Of a stretch of 53,408 nucleotides of DNA, positions 8,071 through 16,206 are shown piece by piece. Under the pieces are notes generated by a model. The model made no database searches. It was not told the DNA's origin and saw only the letters and a list, made by a program, of their open reading frames with translations. The stretch comes from Pseudomaricurvus alkylphenolicus. GTDB taxonomy: Bacteria; Pseudomonadota; Gammaproteobacteria; Pseudomonadales; Cellvibrionaceae. The stretch spans positions 1 to 53,408 of the forward strand of contig NZ_JAAQPI010000031.1 of assembly GCF_011683955.1 (NCBI RefSeq). Direction: 5' to 3'. How positions within the stretch are numbered: position 1 is the first letter of the stretch; each line of letters starts with the position of its first letter. The translations under genes were made by a program, and so were the position numbers.

Positions 8071-8835
8071 TTAAATGGTCATGCCGCCGTCGACAACGAT
8101 GCACTCACCATTGGTAAAGCTGCCGGCTTCCGACACCAGATACAGAACCGTGCCCGCCATTTCCCTGGGCTCGGCGTGACGCCCCATGGGAATGGTTTGC
8201 ACCGCGTGCTTGTAGATATCGTCATTGGTAAACAGTGCACCGGCAAACTTGGTTTTGGTCAGCCCGGGAAGCAGGGCGTTACAGCGAATCCCAAACTGGG
8301 CACATTCCTTGGCAAAGGTCTTGGTCATGTTCACAACCGCGGCTTTGGTAATGGAGTAGATACCCTGGCCGGGCCCCGGTTGCAGCGCATTGACCGAGGC
8401 GGTATTCACGATGGCACCACCGCCATTCTCGCGCATCAACTTACCGCCCTCGATGGACATAAAGAAATAACCGCGTACATTCACTTCAACGGTTTTGTTG
8501 TAGGCGCCCAGATCTGTATCGAGAACATGGCCGAAGTAGGGGTTGGTGGCGGCGTTATTCACGAGGATATCGAGGCGATTGTGAGTACCGCGTATATGGT
8601 CGAAAATTGCAGTGATATCGTCCATATTGCCGATGTTACAGGCGAAGGATTCCGCACTGCCACCGGCTTCATTGATTTCGTCACTAACACGCGAGCAGTC
8701 TTCGATTTTGCGGCTGGACACAATCACGTGTGCGCCTTGCTCGGCCAGCAGTTTTGCAATTTCTTCGCCGATACCGCGACTGGCACCGGTGACCAGGGCA
8801 ATTTTGCCATTGAGATTAAACAGATCAGTTGTCAT
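8071..8835 (-). CDS. SDR family oxidoreductase (LvaD-position candidate)
   Basis: A 254-residue classical SDR with 'TGASRGIGEE' near residue 16, 'NNAATNPYFG' near residue 90, 'NTASVNALQPG' near residue 141 and catalytic 'YSITK' near residue 156. 'VSSRKIEDC' after strand 2 has the basic residue typical of NADP-preferring members. The 'NPYFGHVLDTD' block is common in SDRs that sit beside phosphotransferase/acyl-CoA dehydrogenase genes (from memory of the family). AGGAC lies 9 bases before the ATG. It is the first SDR after the quinone-oxidoreductase-like gene and is less like the other two. Confidence 0.93.
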   Translation of the reverse strand: MTTDLFNLNGKIALVTGASRGIGEEIAKLLAEQGAHVIVSSRKIEDCSRVSDEINEAGGSAESFACNIGNMDDITAIFDHIRGTHNRLDILVNNAATNPYFGHVLDTDLGAYNKTVEVNVRGYFFMSIEGGKLMRENGGGAIVNTASVNALQPGPGQGIYSITKAAVVNMTKTFAKECAQFGIRCNALLPGLTKTKFAGALFTNDDIYKHAVQTIPMGRHAEPREMAGTVLYLVSEAGSFTNGECIVVDGGMTI

Positions 8836-8895
8836 AGCGTTTGTCCTGTAATTGAATTTGTATTCTTATCCGGGATAAATCTCTGAATCGCGTAT

Positions 8896-9870
8896 TCAGG
8901 GCTTGAGAATAACCTTGCCCTTAACCTGGCGATTCATCACCTTGTTGAGTGCATCGGCGGTTTTCTCCAGCGGGAAGACTTCGTCGACCACTACCTTAAC
9001 CTTGCCTTGCAGATACCAGCCCAGCAGTTCTTTCATGTTGTCCATAAACACGGCGGGTTCGTGCATGGTAAAACTGCCCCAAAACACACCGACCACTGAG
9101 TAACCTTTAACCAGAGAAAGATTGACCGGGAACTTGGGGATGGTGCCGGAGGCAAAGCCGATCACCAGCAGGCGGCCATTCCAGGCCATGGCGCGGGAGC
9201 AGGCGTCGAAGGTGTCGCCGCCCACCACGTCGTAGACCACATCCACACCCTTGCCATCGTTCAGCTTTTTCAGTTCGGCTTTCAGATCTGTCTCGCTGTA
9301 GTTGATCAGGATGTCAGCACCGTTTTCCTTGGCGATATCCAGTTTCTCCTGGGTGGAACAAACCGCCACCACGGTAGCGCCCATAGCTTTACCAATCTGC
9401 ACCGCTGCCAGTCCGGTTCCGCCGGCGGCACCGGTCACCACCAGGGTTTCACCCGCTTGCAAATTGGCGCGTTGCTTAAGGGCATGGTGAGCGGTGGCGT
9501 GCGCGGTAATCAGTCCAGCGGCTTCGTCGTCGGGAATACCGTCGGGAACCGGCATGGCCATATGGCCGTTAAGGGCGATTTTTTGCGCATAACCATTGAG
9601 CATGTCCAGGCCTATCACACGTTGACCGGGTTTCAGATGCTTAACGCCTTCGCCCACTTCACTGACGACACCACAGACTTCAGTGCCGGGCGTAAACGGG
9701 AAGGGGGGCTTCATCTGGTACAGACCCTGCACCAATAATCCGTCGGGGTAGTTAACGCCGACGGCACTGATGTCTACCAGAACTTTGCCAGGCTCGGCAA
9801 CGGGATCAGGCACGTCTTTGTATTGCAGTTTTTCGACGGGGGCGAATTCTTCACAGACTATGGCTTTCAT
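8896..9870 (-). CDS. Zinc-type dehydrogenase family NADPH:quinone oxidoreductase
   Basis: A 324-residue medium-chain dehydrogenase/reductase of the quinone oxidoreductase group. The N-terminal half has 'GVNYPDGLLVQGLYQMKPPF' and 'TPGTEVCGVVSEVG'. The Rossmann loop is 'TGAAGGTGLAAVQIGKAMGA' near residue 145. The cysteine and histidine ligands of structural or catalytic zinc are absent, so it should be zinc-free. Members reduce quinones or enoyl groups with NADPH; several in acyl-CoA clusters are annotated this way without a known substrate. AGGGAA precedes the ATG, and the gene begins 15 bases after the phosphotransferase stop. A small inverted repeat CTGAAT-CGCGT-ATTCAG (8883-8899) overlaps its stop. 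Confidence 0.92.
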   Translation of the reverse strand: MKAIVCEEFAPVEKLQYKDVPDPVAEPGKVLVDISAVGVNYPDGLLVQGLYQMKPPFPFTPGTEVCGVVSEVGEGVKHLKPGQRVIGLDMLNGYAQKIALNGHMAMPVPDGIPDDEAAGLITAHATAHHALKQRANLQAGETLVVTGAAGGTGLAAVQIGKAMGATVVAVCSTQEKLDIAKENGADILINYSETDLKAELKKLNDGKGVDVVYDVVGGDTFDACSRAMAWNGRLLVIGFASGTIPKFPVNLSLVKGYSVVGVFWGSFTMHEPAVFMDNMKELLGWYLQGKVKVVVDEVFPLEKTADALNKVMNRQVKGKVILKP

Positions 9871-9885
9871 GGCGTGATTCCCTGA

Positions 9886-10923
9886 TTATTGTTCGTCGAT
9901 GATGGCGAGGGCCAGTTGTGCCAGTGGCCGAACCATGGCGCCAACCTTGCCGGCGGCTTTGTTGGAGGCATTGCCATCGGCAGCGCGCTTGGCCACACCC
10001 TGAGCGATGGCGCCAAGGCGGAAAAAACTGAAACAAAGATAGAACGACCAGTTGTCGATTTTCTCGATACCCATGCGCTCACAGTACTTGGCCACGTATT
10101 GCGCTTCGGTGGGAATACCCAGCGGGGTGGGATCGACACCCAGCAGGCCGGACATGGTGTTTTTGGCATCGCTGGCGGGAAGGCGCAGCTGCATACACTG
10201 ATAGGCCAGATCGGCGTAGGGGTGGCCGAGAGTCGACAGCTCCCAGTCCAGCACAGCGATAATCTTGTCGTTGCCCTTGTCGAACATGACGTTGTCGAGG
10301 CGATAGTCACCGTGTGACAGGGACACCTTGCCATCGTCTTCAGGCAGATGCTCTTCAAGCCAGTGAATCAGCTGATCCATCTCGGCAATGGGCTGCAACT
10401 CCGAGGCGCGGTACTGTGATGTCCAGCGGCCCAACTGGCGCTCGAAATAATTGCCGGGTTTACCGTAATCGGACAAGCCAACGGCCTCGATATCAACGCT
10501 GTGCAGTGCGGCGAGTACGCGGTTCATTTCGTCGTACATACGGGCGCGCTGTTCATTGCTGTCGATCTCGGGCAGGGCGGCGCCCCAGAAGATATTGCCG
10601 TCGCAGAACTCCATCAAATAAAACATGGAACCGATTACATCTCTGTCTTCGCACAGGTGGTAGACCTTGGCTACTGGCACGTCGGTATCTTTCAGCGCGT
10701 CCAGAACGCGGAATTCACGATCTACCGCGTGGGCACTTTTCAGCAGTTTGCCCGGAGGCTGGCGACGCAGCACATAGGTGCCGGAGGCGGCGTCGATCTT
10801 AAAGGTGGGATTCGACTGACCGCCGGCGAATTTGGTGGCGGTCAGGGGGCCTTTAAAGCCCTCGACCTGCTGTTCCAGATAATTGGCCAGCTTGATTTCA
10901 TCGAGCGTATCGACCTGGGACAT
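9886..10923 (-). CDS. Phosphotransferase family protein, ACAD10/11- and LvaA-like kinase
   Basis: A 345-residue kinase of the APH/choline kinase fold. It has the catalytic loop 'LSHGDYRLDNVMFD' near residue 200 (HGD, then Asn) and the metal-binding 'VLDWELSTLGHPYADLAY' near residue 222. In the N-terminal lobe, 'GGQSNPTFKI' and 'YVLRRQPPGKLL' hold the glycine loop and the lysine. This subtype is fused to an acyl-CoA dehydrogenase in animal ACAD10/11 and corresponds to LvaA of the levulinate pathway; those kinases phosphorylate the 4-hydroxyl of acyl groups. Here the acyl-CoA dehydrogenase gene lies directly upstream. The start at 10923 has GAGAG 6 bases upstream; ATG at 10929 is an alternative. 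Confidence 0.9.
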   Translation of the reverse strand: MSQVDTLDEIKLANYLEQQVEGFKGPLTATKFAGGQSNPTFKIDAASGTYVLRRQPPGKLLKSAHAVDREFRVLDALKDTDVPVAKVYHLCEDRDVIGSMFYLMEFCDGNIFWGAALPEIDSNEQRARMYDEMNRVLAALHSVDIEAVGLSDYGKPGNYFERQLGRWTSQYRASELQPIAEMDQLIHWLEEHLPEDDGKVSLSHGDYRLDNVMFDKGNDKIIAVLDWELSTLGHPYADLAYQCMQLRLPASDAKNTMSGLLGVDPTPLGIPTEAQYVAKYCERMGIEKIDNWSFYLCFSFFRLGAIAQGVAKRAADGNASNKAAGKVGAMVRPLAQLALAIIDEQ

Positions 10924-10956
10924 ATCCATCTCTCTAGTAGTGTTTTTAAACGCACG

Positions 10957-10988
10957 GCGGTCGAACAACCGCGAGGTTGCCCGACCGC
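10957..10988 (-). other. Strong hairpin between the acyl-CoA dehydrogenase and phosphotransferase genes
   Basis: GCGGTCG (10957-10963) pairs with CGACCGC (10982-10988). After a 2x2 internal loop, CAACC (10966-10970) pairs with GGTTG (10975-10979), closing four bases. No run of T follows on the coding strand, so it is not a normal terminator. It may protect or process the mRNA inside the operon. Confidence 0.6.
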
Positions 10989-11011
10989 TGTGATTTAGCC
11001 GGAGGCTTGAA

Positions 11012-12220
11012 TCATTCGTAAGTGTTCGCCAGATTTCGGCCCAGTTGCATCATGTGTACCTGGTCGGGACCATCCGCCAGACGCAGGGTGCGCTGACCGG
11101 CGTACATGTGTGCCAGGAAGGTGTCCTGGCTGACACCGGCAGCACCGTAGATCTGGATGGCGCGATCGATCACGTCCAGGGCCATGTTTGGTGCAACAAT
11201 CTTGATCATGGCAATCAGATCCTTGGCGTCCTTGTTGCCGGCGGTATCCATCTTTTGAGCGGCTTTCAGGCACAGCAAGCGGGCCTGCTCAATCTGGCAG
11301 GCGGACTTGGCGATGTCTTCACGCACGGATTGGTTCTTGATCATGGGCTTGCCGAACACAACGCGGCTGTTGGCGCGTTTGCACATCATTTCCAGGGCGC
11401 GCTGGGCGGCACCTACAGAACGCATGCAGTGGTGAATACGACCCGGACCAAGGCGGCCCTGAGCAATTTCAAAACCACGACCTTCGCCCAGAATCAGGTT
11501 CTTGGCGGGAACACGCACGTTATCGAATACAACCTCGGCGTGACCTTCCGGCGCGTCGTCGTAACCAAAGACCTGCATGGGGCGAACAATTTTTACGCCA
11601 GGGGTCTTGGTGGGCACCAGGATCTGAGACTGCTGGACATAGCGGTTGGGATTCTCGGGATCGGTCTTGCCCATGACGATCATGATTTCGCAAGAGGCAC
11701 GGCAGGCACCACTGATGTAAAACTTGCGGCCGTTGATCACGTAGTCGTCGCCATCGCGAACGATAGAGGTTTCGATATTGGTGGCGTCACTGGAGGCTAC
11801 ATCGGGTTCGGTCATGGCAAAGGCAGAGCGGATCTCACCGGCCAGCAGTGGTTCAAGCCATTGCTGCTTTTGCTCTTCGTTGCCGTATTTTGCCAGAACT
11901 TCCATATTACCTGTGTCGGGAGCTGCGCAGTTAAACACCTCGGGACCCCAGCCCACTTTGCCCATCTCTTCCGCCAGTGGGGCGTATTCCAGGTTGGTCA
12001 GGCCTCCGCTGTATTCTCCGTAGGCCAGGGGTAAAAAGAAGTTCCACAGGCCTTGCTCTTTGGCTTTGGCTTTGAGCTCTTCCAGAATCGGGGGTGTGTT
12101 CCAGCGATCAGCGGAGACCTGTTCGTGGAACAGTGCCTCGTTGGGGTAGACGTGTTCGTCCATAAAGGCTCTTACTTGCTCGATCAGGCCTTTGACTTTG
12201 TCGCTGTATTCAAAATCCAT
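11012..12220 (-). CDS. Acyl-CoA dehydrogenase family protein, ACAD10/11- and LvaC-like
   Basis: A 402-residue flavoprotein of the acyl-CoA dehydrogenase fold. It has '[17 protein letters not shown]' (flavin- and substrate-binding) near residue 135 and '[13 protein letters not shown]' near residue 255. Near the C-terminus it has '[10 protein letters not shown]' where standard enzymes carry the catalytic-base motif YEGT, so Asp stands in the place of Glu. The ADGPD form is what I recall for ACAD10/11, which remove phosphate from 4-phospho-acyl-CoA rather than simply oxidising it. The start at 12220 has GAGGA 7 bases upstream; a TTG at 12244 is less likely. It is followed by the phosphotransferase gene, in the same operon. 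Confidence 0.93.
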   Translation of the reverse strand: MDFEYSDKVKGLIEQVRAFMDEHVYPNEALFHEQVSADRWNTPPILEELKAKAKEQGLWNFFLPLAYGEYSGGLTNLEYAPLAEEMGKVGWGPEVFNCAAPDTGNMEVLAKYGNEEQKQQWLEPLLAGEIRSAFAMTEPDVASSDATNIETSIVRDGDDYVINGRKFYISGACRASCEIMIVMGKTDPENPNRYVQQSQILVPTKTPGVKIVRPMQVFGYDDAPEGHAEVVFDNVRVPAKNLILGEGRGFEIAQGRLGPGRIHHCMRSVGAAQRALEMMCKRANSRVVFGKPMIKNQSVREDIAKSACQIEQARLLCLKAAQKMDTAGNKDAKDLIAMIKIVAPNMALDVIDRAIQIYGAAGVSQDTFLAHMYAGQRTLRLADGPDQVHMMQLGRNLANTYE

Positions 12221-12260
12221 GGTGTTGTCCTCAGTCGTATCCAAATCAGTTTAGTCGCAA

Positions 12261-12938
12261 TCAGGAAAAGGTAATGTGTTGCAGCCGCTCTGGATGATCC
12301 AGATGAGGCACGCTGTTAAATCCGCTCAGCCGCAGGCTACGCTGGTTAAAAAAGCAGTGGGAGACGCCGGTGTTGCGGGTCTGCAGGTTAAGCTCGATAA
12401 CGGTTTCGCTGGGCGCCTGCAGGATCTGGCGCAGAGCCATGGAAATAGCGCCGCCGGAGCTGACCGCCAGTACACGTTGGCCCTGGAGACGATCCTGTAC
12501 ACTCTTGAGCACCTCGGCCACACGCTCTTCAAACTGGGTCCAGGTCTCTGGGAGATCGCCTTCAAGTTCACCGTGAGACCAGAGTTGCATGCTCTTTTTC
12601 AGAAGCTTATAAAAGGCAGACGGGGGGGCATCCTTGGCCAGGGCCTGCTGCGGGAACTGTTCCATATACACCCGCAACAGAGCATGAAAATCGAATTCAT
12701 TCAGGCCGGAAAAGACCTGATACTGCGGTTGCTGCAACTGCATGCCCTTGGCGATACCTTCGGCGGTTTCCCGGTGTCTGACAAGATCACCCATCAGAAT
12801 GCTGTCAAAGCTCAGGTTGCGGTCACGAAAATAGTCGCCTAGCCATTGCGCCTGCTGGTGACCAAGAGGGGAGAGCTTGTCATAGTTGTCTGAACCAAAC
12901 GATGCTTGCCCATGTCTGACCAGATAAAGCTCAGCCAT
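12261..12938 (-). CDS. Histidine phosphatase family protein
   Basis: A 225-residue protein of the phosphoglycerate mutase-like fold. The catalytic 'LVRHGQAS' lies at residues 6-13 and the second motif 'RHRETAEGI' near residue 56. 'VSSGGAISMAL' near residue 160 takes the place of the usual second-histidine block ('SHGG'), with Ser-Gly-Gly instead of His-Gly, so activity should be tested rather than assumed. It is probably a small-molecule phosphatase. It is the first gene of the leftward operon, 40 bases before the acyl-CoA dehydrogenase. AGGGG lies about 10 bases before the ATG. Confidence 0.85.
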   Translation of the reverse strand: MAELYLVRHGQASFGSDNYDKLSPLGHQQAQWLGDYFRDRNLSFDSILMGDLVRHRETAEGIAKGMQLQQPQYQVFSGLNEFDFHALLRVYMEQFPQQALAKDAPPSAFYKLLKKSMQLWSHGELEGDLPETWTQFEERVAEVLKSVQDRLQGQRVLAVSSGGAISMALRQILQAPSETVIELNLQTRNTGVSHCFFNQRSLRLSGFNSVPHLDHPERLQHITFS

Positions 12939-12952
12939 ATTTTGTTGCCCCT

Positions 12953-12966
12953 GGTAAAGGTTTACC
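12953..12966. promoter_or_regulatory. Inverted repeat GGTAAA-GG-TTTACC before the catabolic operon
   Basis: Perfect 6-base arms with a 2-base spacer, 15 bases upstream of the histidine phosphatase start. The half GGTTTACC (12959-12966) recurs at 13062-13069, just before the LysR start. It could be an operator for a regulator of the divergent pair; the protein is not known. Confidence 0.35.
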
Positions 12967-13023
12967 CTTGTTTTTGAAGTCGTAACAGCTTAAATTCTTA
13001 CCCACTATTTTCGAAGTTTATTA

Positions 13024-13045
13024 TGTGAATTTTACATTATTCACA
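13024..13045. promoter_or_regulatory. LysR-type inverted repeat TGTGAAT-N8-ATTCACA
   Basis: Seven-base arms (13024-13030 and 13039-13045) in an AT-rich stretch between the divergent catabolic operon and the LysR gene. It fits the loose T-N11-A dyad seen at LysR family sites, so autoregulation and control of the catabolic operon are both plausible. Inference from pattern and place only. Confidence 0.45.
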
Positions 13046-13069
13046 ATAGTGATATTGCCGGGGTTTACC

Positions 13070-13957
13070 ATGCGTTTAAGTCAGATAGATCTCAACCTGT
13101 TCCTGGTGTTTGATGCGGTCTACCAGCAGCGCAATCTGACCCGGGCCGCGGAGGTGCTCTGTATTACTCAGCCGGCAGTGAGCAACGCCTTGGCGCGGCT
13201 GCGTTCCACCCTGGACGATCCGCTGTTTGTGCGCACCTCCCAGGGAATGATGCCGACGCCGCTGGCGGAAAATATTGTCGGGCGGGTGCAGGAGGCCTTG
13301 CAGCTGTTGAGTACCAGTGTGACGGAAGGGGAGGTCTTCGATCCCACCAATACGGAGAAGGTATTCCGGCTGAGCATGAATGACATGATGGAGTCCATGC
13401 TGCTGCCCAAGCTGTTGGCGCGCTTACAAGAGGAAGCCCCGCAGTTGGGGCTGGAGTGTTATCTCGTCAAACGCAATGACATCGAGCGAGAGCTGGCTGC
13501 CGGTACTCTGGATTTTGCCCTTGATATTCCGGTGGTGGCCAGCCCCCAGGTCTGTGCGGAGCCTATGGCTTCCAATCAGCGCTACGCCTGCGTGGTTCGC
13601 AAGGATCATCCGTTTATCGGCGATACACTGACGCTGGACGATTATTTGTCTCTGGATCACCTGCAGGTGTCGTCTCGCCGCAAGGGCGGTAGCTATGAAG
13701 ATGTGGCTCTTAACCGGCTTGGACGCCAGCGCCATATTCGCATGCGGGTACAGCATTATCGGGTGGCGCCATTACTGATCGCGGTCAGCGATATGGCATT
13801 GACTATTCCCATGGAGTTGGCGCTGACGCTGGATCTCAAGGTGTTGGAGCTGCCGTTCTCCACCGCGCCATTGGGTACCAATCTTTATTGGCACAAGAGC
13901 GCTGATCACGACAAAGCCAATCAATGGATGCGGGAATTGATCCGGGAGATTTACTGA
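13070..13957 (+). CDS. LysR family transcriptional regulator
   Basis: A 295-residue regulator. The N-terminal winged helix-turn-helix reads 'LFLVFDAVYQQRNLTRAAEV' then 'LCITQPAVSNALARLRSTLD', typical of the LysR family (NodD/LinR-like subgroup), followed by an effector-binding domain from about residue 90. The start at 13070 gives the usual short leader (MRLSQIDLNL) with GGGG upstream; an earlier ATG at 13025 would add 15 unrelated residues. It diverges from the catabolic operon. Its stop overlaps the start of a histidine kinase gene (TGATG), an uncommon pairing. It probably senses a pathway intermediate. Confidence 0.92.
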   Translation: MRLSQIDLNLFLVFDAVYQQRNLTRAAEVLCITQPAVSNALARLRSTLDDPLFVRTSQGMMPTPLAENIVGRVQEALQLLSTSVTEGEVFDPTNTEKVFRLSMNDMMESMLLPKLLARLQEEAPQLGLECYLVKRNDIERELAAGTLDFALDIPVVASPQVCAEPMASNQRYACVVRKDHPFIGDTLTLDDYLSLDHLQVSSRRKGGSYEDVALNRLGRQRHIRMRVQHYRVAPLLIAVSDMALTIPMELALTLDLKVLELPFSTAPLGTNLYWHKSADHDKANQWMRELIREIY

Positions 13958-15459
13958 TGGCTGAGGATCACCCGCAAGGTCTGGCGGCCGGGGTTTCCTC
14001 CACGGAGCGATACCGGCATCTGGTGGAGCACTCGGGGGATGCAATCTCTACCCATCGACCGGGGGATTGGGCCTATACCTCGATCAATCCGGCGTTGGAG
14101 AGCATGTCCGGCTACAGCGCCGCAGAGCTGCTGGGGCGGCCGGCGTATGAGTTGTTTCATCCCGACGATGCCGAAGCGATGAAAAATAAGACCATTCCCG
14201 CCATCTACAAACACGGGGTGCGTACCTTCCGGTATCGCAGCCGCGACAAGAACAATGTTTATGGCTGGATGGAGTCAACCCATCGCTCCATTCGCGACAG
14301 GGATGGCCAGTTACTGGAAATCATTGCCGTTACCCGGGACATCACTGAACAGGTGAAAGCCGAGGAGGCCACCAAACGCCTGGCCAGTGTGGTGGAAGCC
14401 TCCTTTGCCATGATTCTGTTCTGTAACCGGGATCACCAGGTCACTTATATGAACCAGGCATTGACCCATCAACTTGATTTGCGAGACCTGCCTTCACATC
14501 CTCACCTGAAACAGCTGCTCGGGGCGGAAACTTATGAACGTATCGCGGATGAGGCCTTTAATGCTGCCAGTCAACAGGGCAACTGGACCGGCACATCCAT
14601 GGTGGTGGCCGAACGTGCTCCCGGGCGCCACTGGCGGCTGGAAGAGGTGATTGCCCATCCCCGCCCGGGACAGGAGGGGGATTCCTACTCTTTGATCATG
14701 CGGGATGTCACTGAGCAGCGGCAGATCGAAGAGTCCCTGCGCGATCATCAGGCAGAGTTGATACATGTATCGAGACTTATGACAGTAGGAGAAATGGCCA
14801 GTGGACTGGCTCACGAAATCAACCAGCCACTGGCCACCAGTCTCAACTACGCCAGGGGGGCAATCCGTCAAATTGAGCAGGGACGGGAGTCTGCCTCGGA
14901 GCGCATTCAGGACATCTTTCGTACCATCATCAAGCAGACCCAGCATGCGGCCGACATTATCAAGCGGGTTCGCAGTCTGATCCGGAAAACCCCTTACCAG
15001 CGGCGACAATTTGACCTCAAAGAGGTGTGTGAAGAGGTGACCGAGCTTTTGGGACACGAACTCTGGCAGGCGAGTGCCACGCTGCAAATCGATGCTGAAT
15101 CCGAGTCCCATCCGGTGGTGGGGGATCGAATACAGATTGAGCAGGTGGTGCTCAATATCGTCCGTAATAGTGTGGAGGCGCTGAAAGAGCGGCAGCGGGA
15201 CGATCGTTGTGTGCATATCGAGTTGAGTGGCGATAAGCGCGAACAGCGGGTATGTATTTGGGACCAGGCCGGTGGCATCGACCAAGGTGTTCGCGATTCG
15301 CTGTTTGAACCCTATGTCACCTCCAAGGAAAGTGGTTTGGGCATGGGGCTGTCGATTGCACGCAGTATTGCGGAGGCTCATGGTGGCCGCATCGAGGTGG
15401 ACACCGACGGCGAGCAATGGTCTACCTTTACCGTGGTATTGCCGCGAGCTGCGATTTGA
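13957..15459 (+). CDS. PAS-containing sensor histidine kinase, soluble, FixL/NtrB-like
   Basis: A 500-residue kinase. Two PAS domains lie at about residues 15-130 ('HLVEHSGDAIS' to 'AVTRDITEQ') and 140-260 (to 'IMRDVTEQRQIEESL'). The dimerisation helix 'EMASGLAHEINQPLA' places the phosphorylated histidine at residue 286. The ATPase has N-box 'VVLNIVRNSVEAL', 'WDQAGGID' (G1) and 'GLGMGLSIARSI' (G2). No membrane segment is visible, so it senses a cytoplasmic signal; a haem ligand of FixL type was not identified. The ATG overlaps the LysR stop by one base with GGGAG upstream, implying translational coupling. The partner is the FixJ-like regulator 75 bases downstream. Confidence 0.92.
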   Translation: MAEDHPQGLAAGVSSTERYRHLVEHSGDAISTHRPGDWAYTSINPALESMSGYSAAELLGRPAYELFHPDDAEAMKNKTIPAIYKHGVRTFRYRSRDKNNVYGWMESTHRSIRDRDGQLLEIIAVTRDITEQVKAEEATKRLASVVEASFAMILFCNRDHQVTYMNQALTHQLDLRDLPSHPHLKQLLGAETYERIADEAFNAASQQGNWTGTSMVVAERAPGRHWRLEEVIAHPRPGQEGDSYSLIMRDVTEQRQIEESLRDHQAELIHVSRLMTVGEMASGLAHEINQPLATSLNYARGAIRQIEQGRESASERIQDIFRTIIKQTQHAADIIKRVRSLIRKTPYQRRQFDLKEVCEEVTELLGHELWQASATLQIDAESESHPVVGDRIQIEQVVLNIVRNSVEALKERQRDDRCVHIELSGDKREQRVCIWDQAGGIDQGVRDSLFEPYVTSKESGLGMGLSIARSIAEAHGGRIEVDTDGEQWSTFTVVLPRAAI

Positions 15460-15534
15460 TTGCTGTTGCCAATATCGGGACAATAGCGCCTTGAGCCAAC
15501 AAGAAAAGCGGCAAGGGGTGCAGGAGTGACAGAA

Positions 15535-16155
15535 ATGAACGTCAATAGCGTCTTTGTGGTCGATGATGATCAGGATTTCCGCGAATCACTACAGTGGTTG
15601 CTGGAGGGTGCGGGTTACGACGTTATCATCTATGAGAGTGCAGAGGCCTTTCTTGAGCACTATCAGCAGCAGCCCGGTTGTCTGTTGCTGGATGTACGTA
15701 TGTCCGGAATGAGCGGGCTGGCACTGCAACAGGAGCTGAAGCGGCGGGAATATGTGTTGCCAGTGATCATGATCACGGGGCATGGCGATGTGCCCATGGC
15801 GGTGCAGGCCATGAAGAACGATGCCGTGGATTTTATCGAGAAACCCTTTGAGGATACCCAGTTGCTGGAGGTGATCGATAAAACCCTGGCGGGCACCCAA
15901 CAGCGTTTCGCTGAGCAAAATCAACAGCAGGAGGTGCTGGCCCGCTGGAACAGCCTCAGCCGCCGGGAAACCGATGTGGCCAGACTGGTGGTGTCGGGTT
16001 CAGCCAATCGGGAAATCGCCGATACCCTGGGTATCAGCATCAAGACGGTGGAAATTCATCGCAGCCGGGTGATGACCAAGATGGAGGCGCGCCGCCTGGC
16101 AGAGTTGGTGGATCAAGTGGCACCCATCAAACATTTGATCGACCTTGACCAGTAG
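15535..16155 (+). CDS. Two-component response regulator, FixJ/NarL type
   Basis: A 206-residue regulator. The receiver domain has acidic 'VVDDDQD', phosphoacceptor Asp53 in 'LLLDVRMSGMSG' and Lys103 in 'FIEKPF', with the FixJ-like 'MITGHGDVPMAVQAMK' block. The C-terminal LuxR-type helix-turn-helix reads 'LSRRETDVARLVVSG' then 'NREIADTLGISIKTVEIHRS'. The start at 15535 has AGGAG 8 bases upstream; GTG at 15526 is an alternative. It should be phosphorylated by the adjacent kinase and activate transcription, probably of the divergent catabolic operon or a linked gene. Confidence 0.93.
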   Translation: MNVNSVFVVDDDQDFRESLQWLLEGAGYDVIIYESAEAFLEHYQQQPGCLLLDVRMSGMSGLALQQELKRREYVLPVIMITGHGDVPMAVQAMKNDAVDFIEKPFEDTQLLEVIDKTLAGTQQRFAEQNQQQEVLARWNSLSRRETDVARLVVSGSANREIADTLGISIKTVEIHRSRVMTKMEARRLAELVDQVAPIKHLIDLDQ

Positions 16156-16206
16156 CGGCCGCTCATTCAGTTTGCGGAGAACTATGGCTAAACGGAGAAT
16201 TGGCTG

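Noticed and set aside
7972-8886. Long open frame on the plus strand opposite an SDR gene
   Set aside because: It is fully antisense to an SDR with all catalytic motifs and has no recognisable domain of its own.
11045-12034. Long open frame on the plus strand opposite the acyl-CoA dehydrogenase gene
   Set aside because: It has no family features, has unusual Gly/His/Val-rich composition, and lies entirely antisense to a gene with clear motifs; it is a codon-bias shadow.
13957-15459. Oxygen-sensing haem PAS kinase (true FixL)
   Set aside because: The general FixL-like layout is present, but I could not identify the haem-ligating histidine pattern, so no oxygen-sensing claim is made.
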